A DNA stretch of 8,763 nt from Cyanobacteriota bacterium. Lineage in GTDB: Bacteria > Cyanobacteriota > Cyanobacteriia > Leptolyngbyales > Leptolyngbyaceae. The notes beneath the pieces were generated by a model, which did no database searches, was not told the DNA's origin, and worked only from the letters and a program-made list of their open reading frames with translations. Where the stretch lies: positions 1 through 8,763 of the forward strand of contig JAIXVO010000084.1 in assembly GCA_027482985.1 (NCBI GenBank). The letters are read 5' to 3'. The translations under genes and the position numbers were made by a program. Below, piece after piece: positions 1-6,371 of the stretch (the stretch's first letter is position 1; every line of letters starts with the position of its first letter).

Positions 1-133
1 GCGGCCTGCCGTAACCGTTGGGGCTGAAACCGTTGAGTCTGGACTTGAATACCGCTGACCAATGAAGAGGGGGCAGGCATAGTCGTTGGGCCGCGATGAA
101 GAGAAAAATTAAAATTAGGGGTCTAAAACAAGA

Positions 134-170
134 AGACCTTAGAGTCCAGGGTGATCGCACTCTGAGGTCT
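134..170 (-). terminator. Hairpin downstream of psbV, possible terminator
   Basis: The arms 134-145 (AGACCTTAGAGT) and 159-170 (ACTCTGAGGTCT) are reverse complements over 12 positions with one T-G pair, around a 13-base loop. On the minus strand the hairpin is followed by the T-rich run TCTTGTTTTAG, which suits an intrinsic terminator for psbV. An alternative pairing exists between AGAAGAC (131-137) and GTCTTCT (174-180), so the fold may be more complex. The terminator role is inferred. Confidence 0.45.
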
Positions 171-216
171 AAAGTCTTCTCTATATCTTCTCCAAATGGA
201 GCAGACCCGGATACGA

Positions 217-242
217 AAGATCCTGGAATATCCCAGGGTCTT
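217..242 (-). terminator. Short hairpin just after the psbV stop codon
   Basis: AAGATCCTGG (217-226) pairs with CCAGGGTCTT (233-242) over ten positions, one of them a T-G pair, around a 6-base loop. It begins 15 bases after the psbV stop on the minus strand. The following T run is short, so this may be a 3'-end stabilising stem or a weak terminator working with the second hairpin at 134-170. Confidence 0.4.
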
Positions 243-257
243 CATACTGGCAACGAT

Positions 258-749
258 TTAATAGTAAATCTTGCCGCCGCCCCACTTGTCGCCCACCACC
301 TTGGGTTGCAACAGAATATGACCCGCGATCGCCTCCAGATCAGCGTCCGTCAGGTTCCGCATGGCTGCGAAGGTATCCTTACTCTTGATGCTGGGGTGAG
401 TTTCGGCGATCGACTGTTCACCGTCATAGCTGGTGGGGTCTTGCATGTAGTCCACCAGAGCCGTGATGCTGTTGCGGGGCGGGGTCGCCAGAGACAGGGC
501 CTCGGGGTCAAGCCCGACGTTGGGATCGGTTTTGGTAATCCCACCCACATGGCATTGAGCGCAAGCATATTGGAATAAACGTTTCCCTTCTTTTACCTGC
601 TTCAAGCTGAGGGTAATCGTGTCGCCATCATTGTTGAAAGGAACGGTACGGGTGGCAGCATCCAGTTCCGCTGCGGTGGCAGTTCCCACAAATGCTTGGA
701 AGGCGAAGAATACAGTGGCTATAGCAAGCCAAATGTATCTTTTGAGCAT
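258..749 (-). CDS. psbV: Photosystem II cytochrome c550 (PsbV)
   Basis: PsbV is an extrinsic haem protein on the lumenal side of photosystem II that stabilises the Mn4CaO5 oxygen-evolving cluster. The product is 163 residues. Residues 1-26 form a Sec signal peptide (basic MLKRY start, hydrophobic core, cleavage near ATA|AEL). The haem site C63-A-Q-C66-H67 is intact, and H118 in the THPS context is the expected second axial ligand. With cleavage after residue 26 these become His41 and His92 of the mature 137-residue protein, the positions known for the family. The C-terminus GGGKIYY is also typical. The frame is open upstream to 815, but the ATG at 749 is chosen because it has a Shine-Dalgarno sequence directly before it and begins the signal peptide. 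accD lies upstream on the same strand with an 84-bp gap to this start, so psbV probably has its own promoter, although read-through from accD is possible. Confidence 0.97.
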   Translation of the reverse strand: MLKRYIWLAIATVFFAFQAFVGTATAAELDAATRTVPFNNDGDTITLSLKQVKEGKRLFQYACAQCHVGGITKTDPNVGLDPEALSLATPPRNSITALVDYMQDPTSYDGEQSIAETHPSIKSKDTFAAMRNLTDADLEAIAGHILLQPKVVGDKWGGGKIYY

Positions 750-752
750 GGT

Positions 753-759
753 TCTCCTT
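753..759 (-). promoter_or_regulatory. Ribosome binding site of psbV
   Basis: On the minus strand AAGGAGA sits 3 bases before the ATG at 749, with the GGAG core 4 bases away. It supports this start over the longer frame beginning at 815, which would add 22 residues ahead of an otherwise complete signal peptide. Confidence 0.75.
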
Positions 760-833
760 AAGTGTGTGGCTTGGGTAAGTACAACTATCATGCCACTGAG
801 TGTGCCCTTTCCCAAGCGTTGCTGGAGATTCGC

Positions 834-1760
834 CTAATCCGGAGTGGTGACGCTGACGGGACGAATTTCCGTCAGATGCACAGGTAACGCTGGCGGTGTT
901 GTCAAGGGTTGGTGGAGGCGGATTAAGCGCGCCAGGGTGGGCTTCAATTGCGTCCGCGACACGATCGCGTCAACGAACCCATGCTGCAATAAATATTCCG
1001 CCGTTTGGAAATCTTCCGGCAGCTTCTCGCGCAACGTTTGTTCCACGACACGCCGTCCTGCAAACCCAATGGTGGCCTTCGGTTCCGCCAAAATAATGTC
1101 GCCCAACATGGCAAAACTCGCCGTCACCCCGCCCGTCGTCGGATGGGTGAGCACCGGAATATAGAGCAAGCGGGCATCTTGCAGGCGTTGCAGGGCACCC
1201 GAAATTTTCGCCATCTGCATCAAGCTCAACATCCCTTCCTGCATCCGCGCCCCGCCAGAAGCACAGACGATGATCACGGGGAGGCGTTCGCGGGTCGCCC
1301 GTTCAATCATCCGGGTCAACTTTTCGCCCACGACCGATCCCATACTGCCGCCCATGAAGCGAAAATCCATCACGCCCAATGCCACCGGGAGTCCATCCAG
1401 TCGCCCGATGCCTGTTTGCACCGAGTCTGCTAGCTTGGTTTTTTCCTGCATCTCGCGTAACCGATCGCTGTAGGTTTTGCGATCGCGGAACTTCAGCGGG
1501 TCAGTGGCTTTCAAACCCGTGTCCAATGCCATCCAGGTGTTGGCATCAATCAGTTGGCGAATCCGTTCGTCGCTATACACCCGATTGTGGTGATGGCATT
1601 CCGGGCAGACTTTCTGATTCGCCTGTAAATCTTTGGTGTAGGTCAACACGCCACAGGCTTCACATTTCGACCACAGCCCATCAGCGATCTCTCGCTCCTG
1701 CCCTTCTTTGCTAATGGGACCTGACTTCTGGCGATTTGCAAACCAATCAAATAGAGACAT
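834..1760 (-). CDS. accD: Acetyl-CoA carboxylase carboxyltransferase subunit beta (AccD)
   Basis: AccD pairs with AccA to form the carboxyltransferase that moves the carboxyl group from carboxybiotin to acetyl-CoA, giving malonyl-CoA for fatty-acid synthesis in the cytoplasm. The product is 308 residues, normal for the bacterial subunit. An N-terminal four-cysteine zinc finger is intact (C33, C36, C52, C55). The crotonase-fold core follows, with [11 protein letters not shown] near 137-147, [11 protein letters not shown] at 166-176 and [15 protein letters not shown] at 207-221, which are the family's active-site and acyl-CoA-binding segments. A weak GAGGAA lies 11 bases before the ATG. No accA is in the window, as is common in cyanobacteria where acc genes are scattered. 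The 210 bp to the divergent gene at 1971 must hold both promoters; I see no clear boxes there. Confidence 0.97.
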   Translation of the reverse strand: MSLFDWFANRQKSGPISKEGQEREIADGLWSKCEACGVLTYTKDLQANQKVCPECHHHNRVYSDERIRQLIDANTWMALDTGLKATDPLKFRDRKTYSDRLREMQEKTKLADSVQTGIGRLDGLPVALGVMDFRFMGGSMGSVVGEKLTRMIERATRERLPVIIVCASGGARMQEGMLSLMQMAKISGALQRLQDARLLYIPVLTHPTTGGVTASFAMLGDIILAEPKATIGFAGRRVVEQTLREKLPEDFQTAEYLLQHGFVDAIVSRTQLKPTLARLIRLHQPLTTPPALPVHLTEIRPVSVTTPD

Positions 1761-1970
1761 GGACGTAGAAATTCCTCATGGCAGGTTGCCGCCTGATTAT
1801 ACCAAGTCCGCCTGTGCCGATTGGGGTAAAGTTCTCCGAACTCGGCTCGACTGCTGTGTCATTTGCCGCCGAAGCCAGATCTGATAGGCGATCGCCGCTG
1901 TTAGTTTGGTGGTGGCTGGGGAATCCTACGAATATTGAAGGCCCTGCATCCTGTTCTAAACTCATCTACC

Positions 1971-3053
1971 ATGCCGTTACTCGTAGGTCTGAATCGACTC
2001 AAAGTTGCTCCTAAAATCGGGCTGCAATGCCGGCATCAACCTGACTCCATCGCTAAACGCATCGGGTCTTCGGCCTATGCCGCGATCGCGAATGATGCTT
2101 TGAAAGACGAAGACAACGCGGGCTGGGTGATGCACTTAGAAACATCAGTACAGCAGGAATGGATCGAGCGAATGCGCTGGATTCGGGTGATTGATCGGTT
2201 GGCCGAAGCGAAATTTGGCGGCAGCGATACCACCGACTTTCAAACTTTTGTGGCAGATTGGCAGCAGTTACAGGCTGAAGGCACAATTTCTCCCACCTCG
2301 CCATTCGGCTCACTCTTAACTGCTATGCGCGATCGCTGGTTCCATCCACAAGGGCAGCTGCTCCAGCCTGCTACTGTGAGTGCTTGGAACCAGTATGTTG
2401 AGGCCACAGCCACCTACAGCACCCCCCATTTAGAGATCGCCACCTGTAGTGAGTACGAACAATTGTTAGCGCAGTTGGCGGGCTCATTTTTTCAAGTCTT
2501 GCCATTCCTGGCTAACCATCACCAGACGGATGCCCACCAGTTTGGCATGGTCGATCAGTTTTATAACCATCTGCGGGATTTGCAAGAAGATTTGAGCCAC
2601 GGGATGTGTTACTTGCCGCTGGAAGTGCTGCACCATTTTGACCTGAGCCCCGCCGACTTCAGCCGCGATCGCGCCTTGCAAACTCCCAACTATTACAAAA
2701 TGATGCAGTTCTGGCTTGATATTTACTTGCCTCGACTGCGGCGACGGGTGCGGCCCCTGCTAGCAGCCAAAGATTTACACCCCTCCTGGCAAATTTTGTG
2801 TGACTGGTCACTGCACCGTTACCGCCGGATTGAGCAAGTCTTTCGCGAATGCAACTTCGATTACACCCAATTCCCTCACCTCTACTGGAAACGGGTACGC
2901 TCAGAACTCCCCCTCATGCTGGCCACCGTTCACCATCAAATGACGCAGGCACCGCTGGCAGGTAGTCATGAACCCCTATTGCTACCATCTTCGCGATCGC
3001 CCATCCCTCCGGCTTCTTGCGCTCCCCACCCCCTTTATTCCTCGGCGATCTAG
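1971..3053 (+). CDS. Divergent squalene/phytoene synthase-like protein, function unknown
   Basis: The product is 360 residues and resembles the all-helical trans-prenyl (head-to-head) synthase family. The clearest match is residues 199-219: LRDLQED followed by CYLPLEVL, corresponding to the second aspartate-rich motif (RDxxED...YLP) of phytoene and squalene synthases, with D203, E206 and D207 in place. The first motif is weaker: IRVIDRLAE at 71-79 offers D75 and E79 where classic enzymes have DxxxD. The usual YCYYVAG-type segment is replaced by AQLAGSFFQVLPFLA (167-181). The last 35 residues are proline- and serine-rich and probably unstructured. The ATG at 1971 is preferred over a TTG at 1935, but neither has a good ribosome binding site. 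It stands alone, divergent from accD and convergent with the metal permease. It could be an active prenyl synthase of altered specificity or a non-catalytic relative. The fold assignment is fairly sure, the activity is not. Confidence 0.75.
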   Translation: MPLLVGLNRLKVAPKIGLQCRHQPDSIAKRIGSSAYAAIANDALKDEDNAGWVMHLETSVQQEWIERMRWIRVIDRLAEAKFGGSDTTDFQTFVADWQQLQAEGTISPTSPFGSLLTAMRDRWFHPQGQLLQPATVSAWNQYVEATATYSTPHLEIATCSEYEQLLAQLAGSFFQVLPFLANHHQTDAHQFGMVDQFYNHLRDLQEDLSHGMCYLPLEVLHHFDLSPADFSRDRALQTPNYYKMMQFWLDIYLPRLRRRVRPLLAAKDLHPSWQILCDWSLHRYRRIEQVFRECNFDYTQFPHLYWKRVRSELPLMLATVHHQMTQAPLAGSHEPLLLPSSRSPIPPASCAPHPLYSSAI

Positions 3054-3096
3054 CTTCCTGTCCCTCCCGCTTCCTCCCTGCCTTTTCTCTCATCCC

Positions 3097-4002
3097 CTAC
3101 CGCCGCGATCGCTGCCAGGGCAGCAGCCCCTTCACTTCGCGCCAGAGGGGAGTCAGCGCCGATCCTGATTGGGGATGAGTCAGCAAGCCATGTTGCGGAC
3201 TAAAGAGAAACGCCACCGTGAAAAAACTTGCTGAAACCAGCACGACTGCGGGGCCTGAGGGCAGATTGAAATAGTAACTGAGATACATCCCACTGACGCT
3301 AGAGATCACACTCAGCAGGGCACCCAGAATCATCATCCAGTGCAGCCGCGTGACGAGTAGATAGGCCGTCGCACCGGGGGTGACGAGTAGCGCCAGCACC
3401 AGGATCACACCCACCACTTTCAGGCTAGCAACGATCGTCAGGGCAATCAAAATCATCAAGCCAAAGTTGAGCAAGTTGACGGGTAACCCTGCCGCCTGCG
3501 CGCCGACTGGATCAAAAGTGTAAAACTGGAGTTCCTTAAAAATTAGGACAATAATCACGACCACGATCGCCGCAATCACCACCGTACTGATCACATCGCT
3601 CCAACTCACACCCAAAATGTTGCCAAACAAAAAATGATTCAGGTCAACTTTGTTGGTTTTCTGGATCACGGTAATCAGGGTAATCCCAAGCGCAAAAAAT
3701 GCCGAGAACACAATCCCCATCGCCGTATCTTCCTTAATCGGCGATCGCGTATGAATCAGCGCAATCAGCAATGTACTCAGGACACCCGCAATAAAAGCCC
3801 CGATGAAAATATTCGCTTCAATCGCAAACGCGATCGCCAACCCCGGCATCACCGAATGACTAATCGCATCCCCCAGCAACGCCAACCGTTGCACCATTAA
3901 ATAGCTCCCCACCACCGCACACAAAATTCCTACCAAGACCGCCACAATCAGCGATCGTTGCATGAAATCGTATTGCAAAGGTTCTAGGAGTAGTTGCAGC
4001 AT
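3097..4002 (-). CDS. Metal (Mn/Zn) ABC transporter permease, MntB/ZnuB type
   Basis: This is the membrane subunit of a divalent-metal importer of the ABC-3 family, acting in the plasma membrane. The 301-residue product is highly hydrophobic, with about eight or nine membrane segments. Family signatures are visible: GDAISHSVMPGLA at 44-56, FLFGNILGVSW at 124-134, and LVLALLVTPGATAYLL at 201-215, the last near the coupling region. It starts 11 bases after the ATPase stop codon, and an AAGG ribosome binding site overlaps that stop, so the two are co-transcribed and probably translationally coupled. The hydrophilic C-terminus (SRR) ends 43 bases from the convergent gene at 1971-3053. The metal cannot be told from the permease. 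Manganese (MntB) or zinc (ZnuB) are the main options. Confidence 0.93.
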   Translation of the reverse strand: MLQLLLEPLQYDFMQRSLIVAVLVGILCAVVGSYLMVQRLALLGDAISHSVMPGLAIAFAIEANIFIGAFIAGVLSTLLIALIHTRSPIKEDTAMGIVFSAFFALGITLITVIQKTNKVDLNHFLFGNILGVSWSDVISTVVIAAIVVVIIVLIFKELQFYTFDPVGAQAAGLPVNLLNFGLMILIALTIVASLKVVGVILVLALLVTPGATAYLLVTRLHWMMILGALLSVISSVSGMYLSYYFNLPSGPAVVLVSASFFTVAFLFSPQHGLLTHPQSGSALTPLWREVKGLLPWQRSRR

Positions 4003-4013
4003 GAAAATAAACC

Positions 4014-4835
4014 TTACGCCGCCATGGTCGAGAAAAAGTTAACCATGCCACCATAGCCTTTGTGCATATTTTCAGGACGGAGGACGCTCTGGCGATCGCC
4101 GCAGGCAATCAGTTCGCGGTTGAGCAGAATCAAATCATCAAAGTGGGTAATGGCTTCTCCCAGATCGTGATTGACGACGATGACGGTTTTTTCGGCTTGT
4201 GCTAGTTCCCGCAGGATGTCAAAAATCACGGTTTCCGTTTTTTGGTCAATCCCGGTCAGCGGTTCGTCTAAACAAAAAATGTCGGCTTCCTCCGCCAGGG
4301 CTCGTGCCAAAAAGACCCGTTGCTGCTGACCGCCGGAGAGTTGCCCAATCGGGCGATCGCGAAACTCACTCATGCCGACGCGGTCTAAGGCGCTCAGTGC
4401 CACTTGCCGACTGACATTTGAGAAGCGGCGAAACCAGCCAGCTTTGCGGACTCTACCCATCATCACCACATCCCACACAGTCGCGGGATAGGTCCAGTCA
4501 ATCTGCGATCGCTGGGGCACATAAGCGACGCGATCCAGTTGATCCGCCAGAGGGTGATCGCCATAGATCACGTCGCCCTGCATTACGGGGACTAATCCCA
4601 ACATGGCCTTCAGCATCGTGCTTTTCCCAGCACCGTTCGGCCCAATAATACCCGTCAATCGCCCCGGCTGAATTGTCAAACTGACATTCTGTAATGCCTG
4701 CACCATGCGGTAATGCACCGTCAACTGGCTGACGGTGACTTTGGGCTGGATTAGGGATTGGGCAACCTGCTTCACGCCACCCGGCTGGCAGAGGCTCACG
4801 GCAGGAAATGGAAATTGCGGGTTCATAGCGGTCAT
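4014..4835 (-). CDS. Metal (Mn/Zn) ABC transporter ATP-binding protein, MntA/ZnuC type
   Basis: This is the nucleotide-binding subunit that drives metal import through the neighbouring permease. The 273-residue product has every ABC element: Walker A GPNGAGKST at 65-73, Q-loop Q108, signature LSGGQ at 166-170, Walker B with DE at 190-191, and switch H223. The segment RVAYVPQRSQIDWTYPATVWDVV (about 102-124) is characteristic of the Mn/Zn uptake branch. An N-terminal extension of about 30 residues before the first strand is longer than usual; a start at Met4 is also possible. The chosen start has a GGAGA ribosome binding site. It is the first gene of an operon with the permease, and is divergent from the binding-protein gene across 449 bp that contain a repeated motif (4900-4963). 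Confidence 0.94.
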   Translation of the reverse strand: MTAMNPQFPFPAVSLCQPGGVKQVAQSLIQPKVTVSQLTVHYRMVQALQNVSLTIQPGRLTGIIGPNGAGKSTMLKAMLGLVPVMQGDVIYGDHPLADQLDRVAYVPQRSQIDWTYPATVWDVVMMGRVRKAGWFRRFSNVSRQVALSALDRVGMSEFRDRPIGQLSGGQQQRVFLARALAEEADIFCLDEPLTGIDQKTETVIFDILRELAQAEKTVIVVNHDLGEAITHFDDLILLNRELIACGDRQSVLRPENMHKGYGGMVNFFSTMAA

Positions 4836-4842
4836 AACCAGG

Positions 4843-4847
4843 TCTCC
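4843..4847 (-). promoter_or_regulatory. Ribosome binding site of the metal ABC ATPase
   Basis: GGAGA on the minus strand lies 7 bases before the ATG at 4835. It supports that start rather than the internal Met4 codon nine bases further in. Confidence 0.6.
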
Positions 4848-4899
4848 GAGGTGCTTTCGAGGGAAAAGAGGAAGGAATGAGCGAGGTCTAACAGGAGAG

Positions 4900-4963
4900 A
4901 AAATGAAAGGAAAATGAAAGCGTATTTAAAAAATAGCGTAAAAAATGAAAGGAAAATGAAAGC
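4900..4963. repeat. Two tandem pairs of AAAATGAAAG, probable operator of the metal ABC operon
   Basis: The 22-bp segments 4900-4921 and 4942-4963 are identical. Each is itself two tandem 11-bp units, AAAATGAAAGG then AAAATGAAAGC. The four unit starts are 4900, 4911, 4942 and 4953, so spacing is 11 bp within a pair and 42 bp (about four helical turns) between pairs. Tandem direct repeats at 10-11 bp spacing are typical of OmpR/PhoB-class response regulators, which bind head to tail. In Synechocystis the mntCAB importer is repressed by the ManS/ManR two-component system, so a ManR-like regulator is the leading guess. The repeats flank and overlap the candidate minus-strand promoter at 4923-4950. 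The repeat is directly seen; the regulator is inferred. Confidence 0.8.
4923..4950 (-). promoter_or_regulatory. Candidate promoter of the ATPase-permease operon
   Basis: On the minus strand TTTCAT (4950-4945) and TAAATA (4928-4923) are 16 bp apart and could serve as -35 and -10 boxes. Both are imperfect. The -35 would lie inside one repeat pair, and the start of transcription would fall in the other, giving a leader of about 80 bases and a layout suited to repression. Other AT-rich choices in the same segment are possible. Confidence 0.35.
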
Positions 4964-4975
4964 TTCTTAAAATTG

Positions 4976-5011
4976 TCCTGGCAGGGCGCGAAAACCACCT
5001 CCCTACCAGGA
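4976..5011 (-). other. Hairpin in the divergent gap, better paired on the minus strand
   Basis: TCCTGGCAGGG (4976-4986) and CCCTACCAGGA (5001-5011) form an 11-position stem around a 14-base loop. The one mismatch is C-A in plus-strand RNA but a permitted U-G pair in minus-strand RNA. On the minus strand the stem is followed after two bases by TTTT. It could end or attenuate a minus-strand transcript heading for the ATPase gene, or be a DNA palindrome bound by a regulator. Confidence 0.4.
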
Positions 5012-5284
5012 CAGAGTTCAGTCAACCGTTACTTTTGGGCGGTTTTCTTGGCTTTGGCGGCCCTACCGCTGGCGATCGCACTTGCATACTCCTGTTTTAA
5101 GTGCCGTAGCAGCAGGTTTAATCAGCCATCCGATAGTTCTCGTCGTCTCACGCAGGAAAGACAACCCATCCGGTAAAGTTGGTGCGCGTTGGCGGGGATG
5201 TTTGCCCCAAAGACGCATGGTAATTGCAGCACAACGCCCTAAGATCAAGCTTGGTGTTGTCGAGTATAGAAAGCTGGTGGGTGC
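5012..5284. other. Non-coding stretch upstream of the binding-protein gene
   Basis: This is the rest of the gap between the divergent metal-transport genes. It should hold the promoter of the binding-protein gene. A TATAGA at 5265-5270 is the best -10-like sequence but has no good -35 and would leave a very short leader. Short open frames on both strands lack ribosome binding sites and recognisable content. One HIP1 octamer is near 5072. Confidence 0.4.
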
Positions 5285-6250
5285 ATGCGTGTCCCGAATT
5301 GGTTAAACAATTACTGTCGCTGGCTGCTGGCTGGTTTGGTGTTGGCGATCGCCCTGGCTAGTTGCAGCGTCTCTCCTTCCAGCGCCCCCAACGCAACCGG
5401 AAAACCCACAGTCGTTTCCACCAGCACTATCATTGCCGATTGGACTACCACCATCGCAGGCGACGCGATCGCCCACACGGGCATTTTGCAACCAGGGGCT
5501 GATCCTCACGTCTATGAACCCACACCGCAAAATACACGCGCCTTTGAACAAGCCAACTTAATTCTCTACAATGGCTACAATTTAGAACCCGGCTTAATTC
5601 GTCTGATGGAATCGAGTGGGCAAAAAGCCGAGAAAGTCGCAGTCGGGGAAGTGGTGCAACCCTTGCAAATGAATAAAGAAGGCGCTGGTCGAGTGCCCGA
5701 TCCGCACGTTTGGGGAGATGCTAAGAACGCGATCGCGATGGTGAATCGGATTCGCGATGAACTGGGGCAATTGGCTCCGGGCGATCGCCAGAAGTTCACC
5801 CAAAATGCGGCTAAATTAACCGCTGAATTGCAACAGTTGGATCAATGGATCAAGCAACAAATCGCCACCATTCCACCCACCCAACGGCAACTGATCACGA
5901 CCCATGATGCCTTTCAATACTATGCCCGCGCCTATGGCTTAACTGTGGCAGGCACCCTGATTGGTATCAGTACCGAAGAACAACCCAGTGCCCAAACGGT
6001 ACAACGGTTGGTGGAAGCAATTAAAGCCACCGGCACACCCGCCATTTTTGCCGAAACCACCATCAATCCAACGTTGATCGAAACCGTAGCGAATACGGCT
6101 GGCGTGAAACTAGCCCCCCAAAAACTCTACTCCGACTCGATCGGCGCTCCCGGTAGCGATGGTGACACCTACAGCAAAATGATGGCCGCCAACACGATCG
6201 CCATCACCCAAAACTTAGGCGGCAAAGTTACCCCCTTTCAACCTCGATAA
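5285..6250 (+). CDS. Metal (Mn/Zn) ABC transporter substrate-binding lipoprotein
   Basis: This is the receptor that captures Mn2+ or Zn2+ in the periplasm and delivers it to the divergently encoded ATPase and permease. The product is 321 residues. A lipoprotein signal ends with lipobox L24-A-S-C27, so the mature protein is anchored by Cys27. The cluster A-I (TroA/ZnuA) fold is shown by GADPHVYEPTP at 71-81, LILYNGYNLE at 92-101, DPHVWGDAKNA at 139-149, TTHDAFQYYARAYG at 205-218, FAETTINP at 255-262 and LYSDSIG at 281-287. Predicted metal ligands are H75, H141, H207 and D284. This His-His-His-Asp set matches TroA-like proteins, whereas Synechocystis MntC has Glu at the third position. The His-rich loop of many zinc-specific ZnuA proteins is absent. 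Separation from its partner subunits into a divergent unit is less usual than a single operon. The metal remains undecided. Confidence 0.93.
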   Translation: MRVPNWLNNYCRWLLAGLVLAIALASCSVSPSSAPNATGKPTVVSTSTIIADWTTTIAGDAIAHTGILQPGADPHVYEPTPQNTRAFEQANLILYNGYNLEPGLIRLMESSGQKAEKVAVGEVVQPLQMNKEGAGRVPDPHVWGDAKNAIAMVNRIRDELGQLAPGDRQKFTQNAAKLTAELQQLDQWIKQQIATIPPTQRQLITTHDAFQYYARAYGLTVAGTLIGISTEEQPSAQTVQRLVEAIKATGTPAIFAETTINPTLIETVANTAGVKLAPQKLYSDSIGAPGSDGDTYSKMMAANTIAITQNLGGKVTPFQPR

Positions 6251-6261
6251 ACATCTGAAGA

Positions 6262-6300
6262 CCCAGATCTGCGACTTCTTCGAGAAGTCGCAGATCTGGG
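6262..6300. repeat. Perfect 18-bp palindromic element, REP-like, possible terminator
   Basis: Arms 6262-6279 and 6283-6300 are perfect reverse complements around the three-base loop TCG, with AGAAGTCGCAGATCTGGG as the right arm. It begins 11 bases after the stop codon of the binding-protein gene and its right end overlaps a HIP1 octamer. Closely similar palindromes built around GAAGTCG and AGATCTGGG recur between genes in many filamentous cyanobacteria, so it is probably a dispersed repeat. It would also form a very stable RNA stem at the 3' end of the transcript, although no T run follows on the plus strand. Confidence 0.8.
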
Positions 6301-6326
6301 CGATCGCGGTTGGCTAAACCGTCCAT

Positions 6327-6368
6327 CTATAGAGTCATTGGGTGACTGACCAAAGTGAATCTCTATAG
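6327..6368. repeat. Imperfect inverted repeat with CTATAGAG ends
   Basis: CTATAGAG (6327-6334) and CTCTATAG (6361-6368) are perfect 8-bp inverted repeats. The interior continues the stem in part (TCA with TGA, GGT with ACC) around the loop GACTG. The whole is a 42-base imperfect hairpin in a gap with no gene. It could be a small RNA structure, an operator or a remnant of a miniature repeat element. Confidence 0.45.
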
Positions 6369-6371
6369 TCT

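Larger units (their letters stand above)
1..257. other. Mostly non-coding left edge, downstream of psbV
   Basis: No complete gene is visible here. Two hairpins (134-170 and 217-242, listed separately) lie downstream of psbV. A minus-strand reading frame runs from an ATG at 80 off the left edge (26 codons without a stop, beginning MPAPSS). It lacks a clear ribosome binding site and I do not recognise it, so it is only a possible start of a further gene. A plus-strand frame open from the edge to a TGA at 56-58 is equally unrecognisable. Confidence 0.5.

Noticed and set aside
96..578. Plus-strand open frame of 160 codons opposite psbV
   Set aside because: It overlaps the clearly identified psbV on the other strand and its protein resembles no family. 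It is an antisense shadow.
750..815. Longer N-terminus for PsbV beginning at 815
   Set aside because: It would add 22 residues before a complete signal peptide. The ATG at 749 has a good ribosome binding site.
769..817. GCTTGGG...CCCAAGC inverted repeat upstream of psbV
   Set aside because: A 7-bp stem with a 35-base loop is likely by chance and there is no further support for a regulatory role.
1747..2014. Overlapping short frames on both strands between accD and the prenyl-synthase-like gene
   Set aside because: They overlap the known gene starts, have no ribosome binding sites and no recognisable domains. The gap is better read as a divergent promoter region.
4900..4963. CRISPR array, suggested by repeated 22-bp blocks
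   Set aside because: There are only two blocks, separated by 20 bp of AT-rich DNA, with internal tandem units and no cas genes. An operator fits better.
4973..5176. Plus-strand frame starting at a TTG and encoding a hydrophobic segment (FWAVFLALAALPLAIALA)
   Set aside because: The hydrophobic stretch looks like a membrane segment, but the frame has no ATG and no ribosome binding site, and overlaps the hairpin at 4976-5011. A real small membrane protein cannot be excluded but is unsupported.
5063..5248. Minus-strand frame of 61 codons in the divergent gap
   Set aside because: No ribosome binding site and no recognisable motif were seen, and it lies in a probable promoter region.
4836..5284. 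Manganese riboswitch (yybP-ykoY type) ahead of the importer genes
   Set aside because: I looked for the conserved internal-loop sequences of this class and did not see them. The hairpin at 4976-5011 alone is not evidence for it.
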